Shown one piece after another: positions 4,482 through 5,105 of a DNA stretch of 5,105 bases; positions within the stretch are counted from its first letter, which is position 1, and each line of letters opens with the position of its first letter. Below the pieces are notes generated by a model. It saw nothing but the letters and a program-made list of their open reading frames with translations. It ran no database searches and was not told where the DNA came from. The DNA comes from Sphingosinicella sp041621755. Lineage in GTDB: Bacteria > Pseudomonadota > Alphaproteobacteria > Sphingomonadales > Sphingomonadaceae. Both the position numbers and the translations under genes were made by a program. The stretch covers positions 1-5,105 of the forward strand of contig JBFKAE010000186.1 of NCBI GenBank assembly GCA_041621755.1. Reading direction: 5' to 3'.

Positions 4482-5105
4482 ATGGCGGCTATTACCGTGG
4501 TAGAAGAACGATCCGACCTGCCGTCTGCATCCTATAAAAGCTGGCTCATCGCGCTGCTTCTGGCGTTCTGTTACACGGTCGCCTATGTCGACCGGCAGAT
4601 CATCAGCCTGCTGATCGAACCGATCCAGCGCGCACTCGACATCAATGACACGCAATTCGGCCTGTTGCACGGCATCAGCTTTTCGCTGTTCTACGTCGCG
4701 GCAACGCTGCCGCTCGCCTGGCTCGCCGACCATACGCGGCGGTCACGCGTGATGAGCGCAAGCGTTGCGGCGTGGAGCCTCATGACCATGCTCTGCGGTT
4801 TCGCCATGACGTTCTGGCAGATGATGCTGGCACGGATCGGTGTCGCCGTCGGCGAAGCCGGGCTGACGCCTGCCGCACTTGCGACGCTGTCCGATCGCTT
4901 CAATCGCCGCCAGCTTGCCGCGGCAACATCGATCTTCATGCTCGCCCCCTTTATCGGCGGCGGCCTCGCACTTGGCGGCGGCGGGGCAATTTATGTCTGG
5001 GCGCAGGGACTCGACCTGCAATCAAGCCAGCTTTTTGCCGCGTTCGAAGCCTGGCAAATCGTGTTTCTGGTCGTCGGCGCACTTGGCCTGATCCCGGCCC
5101 TGTTG
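4482..5105 (+). CDS. MFS transporter, spinster-like, 3'-truncated by window edge
   Basis: The first 208 residues of a major facilitator superfamily permease, an inner-membrane secondary transporter normally of about 420-530 residues; the frame is open to the window end. A short cytoplasmic tail (1-20) is followed by TM1 (about 21-36) ending in YVDRQIISLLIEPIQ (35-49), a segment typical of spinster-like bacterial MFS proteins. TM2 (about 58-80) ends in motif A as LAWLADHTRRSR (78-89). TM3 (about 90-108), TM4 containing FWQMMLARIGVAVGEAGLTP (111-130), a glycine-rich TM5 (about 150-174) and the start of TM6 (about 191-208) follow. Divergent from the FMN dehydrogenase gene and next to a module shared with the P450 gene, it probably imports the compound the cluster degrades, or exports a product. 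Substrate is not deducible. Confidence 0.9.
   Translation, partial: MAAITVVEERSDLPSASYKSWLIALLLAFCYTVAYVDRQIISLLIEPIQRALDINDTQFGLLHGISFSLFYVAATLPLAWLADHTRRSRVMSASVAAWSLMTMLCGFAMTFWQMMLARIGVAVGEAGLTPAALATLSDRFNRRQLAAATSIFMLAPFIGGGLALGGGGAIYVWAQGLDLQSSQLFAAFEAWQIVFLVVGALGLIPALL

Noticed and set aside
4392..4733. Minus-strand open frame of 113 codons opposite the transporter start
   Set aside because: It covers the divergent promoter region and the 5' end of a clear MFS gene and has no recognisable family.
1..5105. CRISPR arrays, tRNA or rRNA genes, riboswitches and prophage genes
   Set aside because: No regularly spaced repeats, tRNA-like cloverleaf or conserved RNA motif was seen, and the space is almost fully occupied by five protein-coding genes and the MITE.

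Overview
The window looks like part of an accessory catabolic locus in a GC-rich proteobacterium. An alphaproteobacterium of the sphingomonad type is my best guess, from the gene set (a CYP101-like P450, an atypical crotonase, a spinster-like MFS transporter) and from GC-rich coding DNA with AT-rich promoters. That placement is inference, not a database result.

Layout. Positions 1-818 (+) hold the 3' part of an aldo/keto reductase gene. Positions 818-1093 hold a 276-bp non-coding element bounded by 31-bp terminal inverted repeats (29/31 identical) and flanked by TA dinucleotides. This is a MITE-like mobile element, inserted exactly where the stop codons of the two convergent genes meet. On the minus strand follow a crotonase-family gene (1093-1896), a soluble bacterial cytochrome P450 gene (1908-3122) and an FMN-dependent alpha-hydroxyacid dehydrogenase gene (3189-4334). 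They are transcribed in the order dehydrogenase, P450, crotonase. Diverging from the dehydrogenase across a 147-bp AT-rich region is an MFS transporter gene (4482 to beyond the window end, +).

How the parts fit. P450 and crotonase are 11 bp apart with a ribosome binding site overlapping the P450 stop codon, so they are one transcription unit. The P450 and dehydrogenase genes carry the same 39-bp ungapped module upstream (3121-3159 and 4375-4413, 30/39 identical, same orientation). A third partial copy (4441-4457) lies on the transporter side of the divergent region. The simplest reading is one regulator controlling uptake (MFS), hydroxylation (P450), alcohol or hydroxyacid oxidation (FMN enzyme) and CoA-thioester chemistry (crotonase) of an unidentified, probably terpenoid- or steroid-like, carboxylic or alicyclic compound. 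The substrate cannot be read from the sequence.

Most unusual points: the MITE rebuilt both stop codons on insertion; the shared promoter module has 11-nt-spaced half-sites; the crotonase lacks both classical hydratase glutamates; and the FMN dehydrogenase has Lys in place of the substrate-binding Arg and resembles the mycofactocin enzyme MftD more than typical lactate dehydrogenases. I see no tRNA, rRNA, CRISPR array, transposase gene, regulator gene or P450 redox partner.
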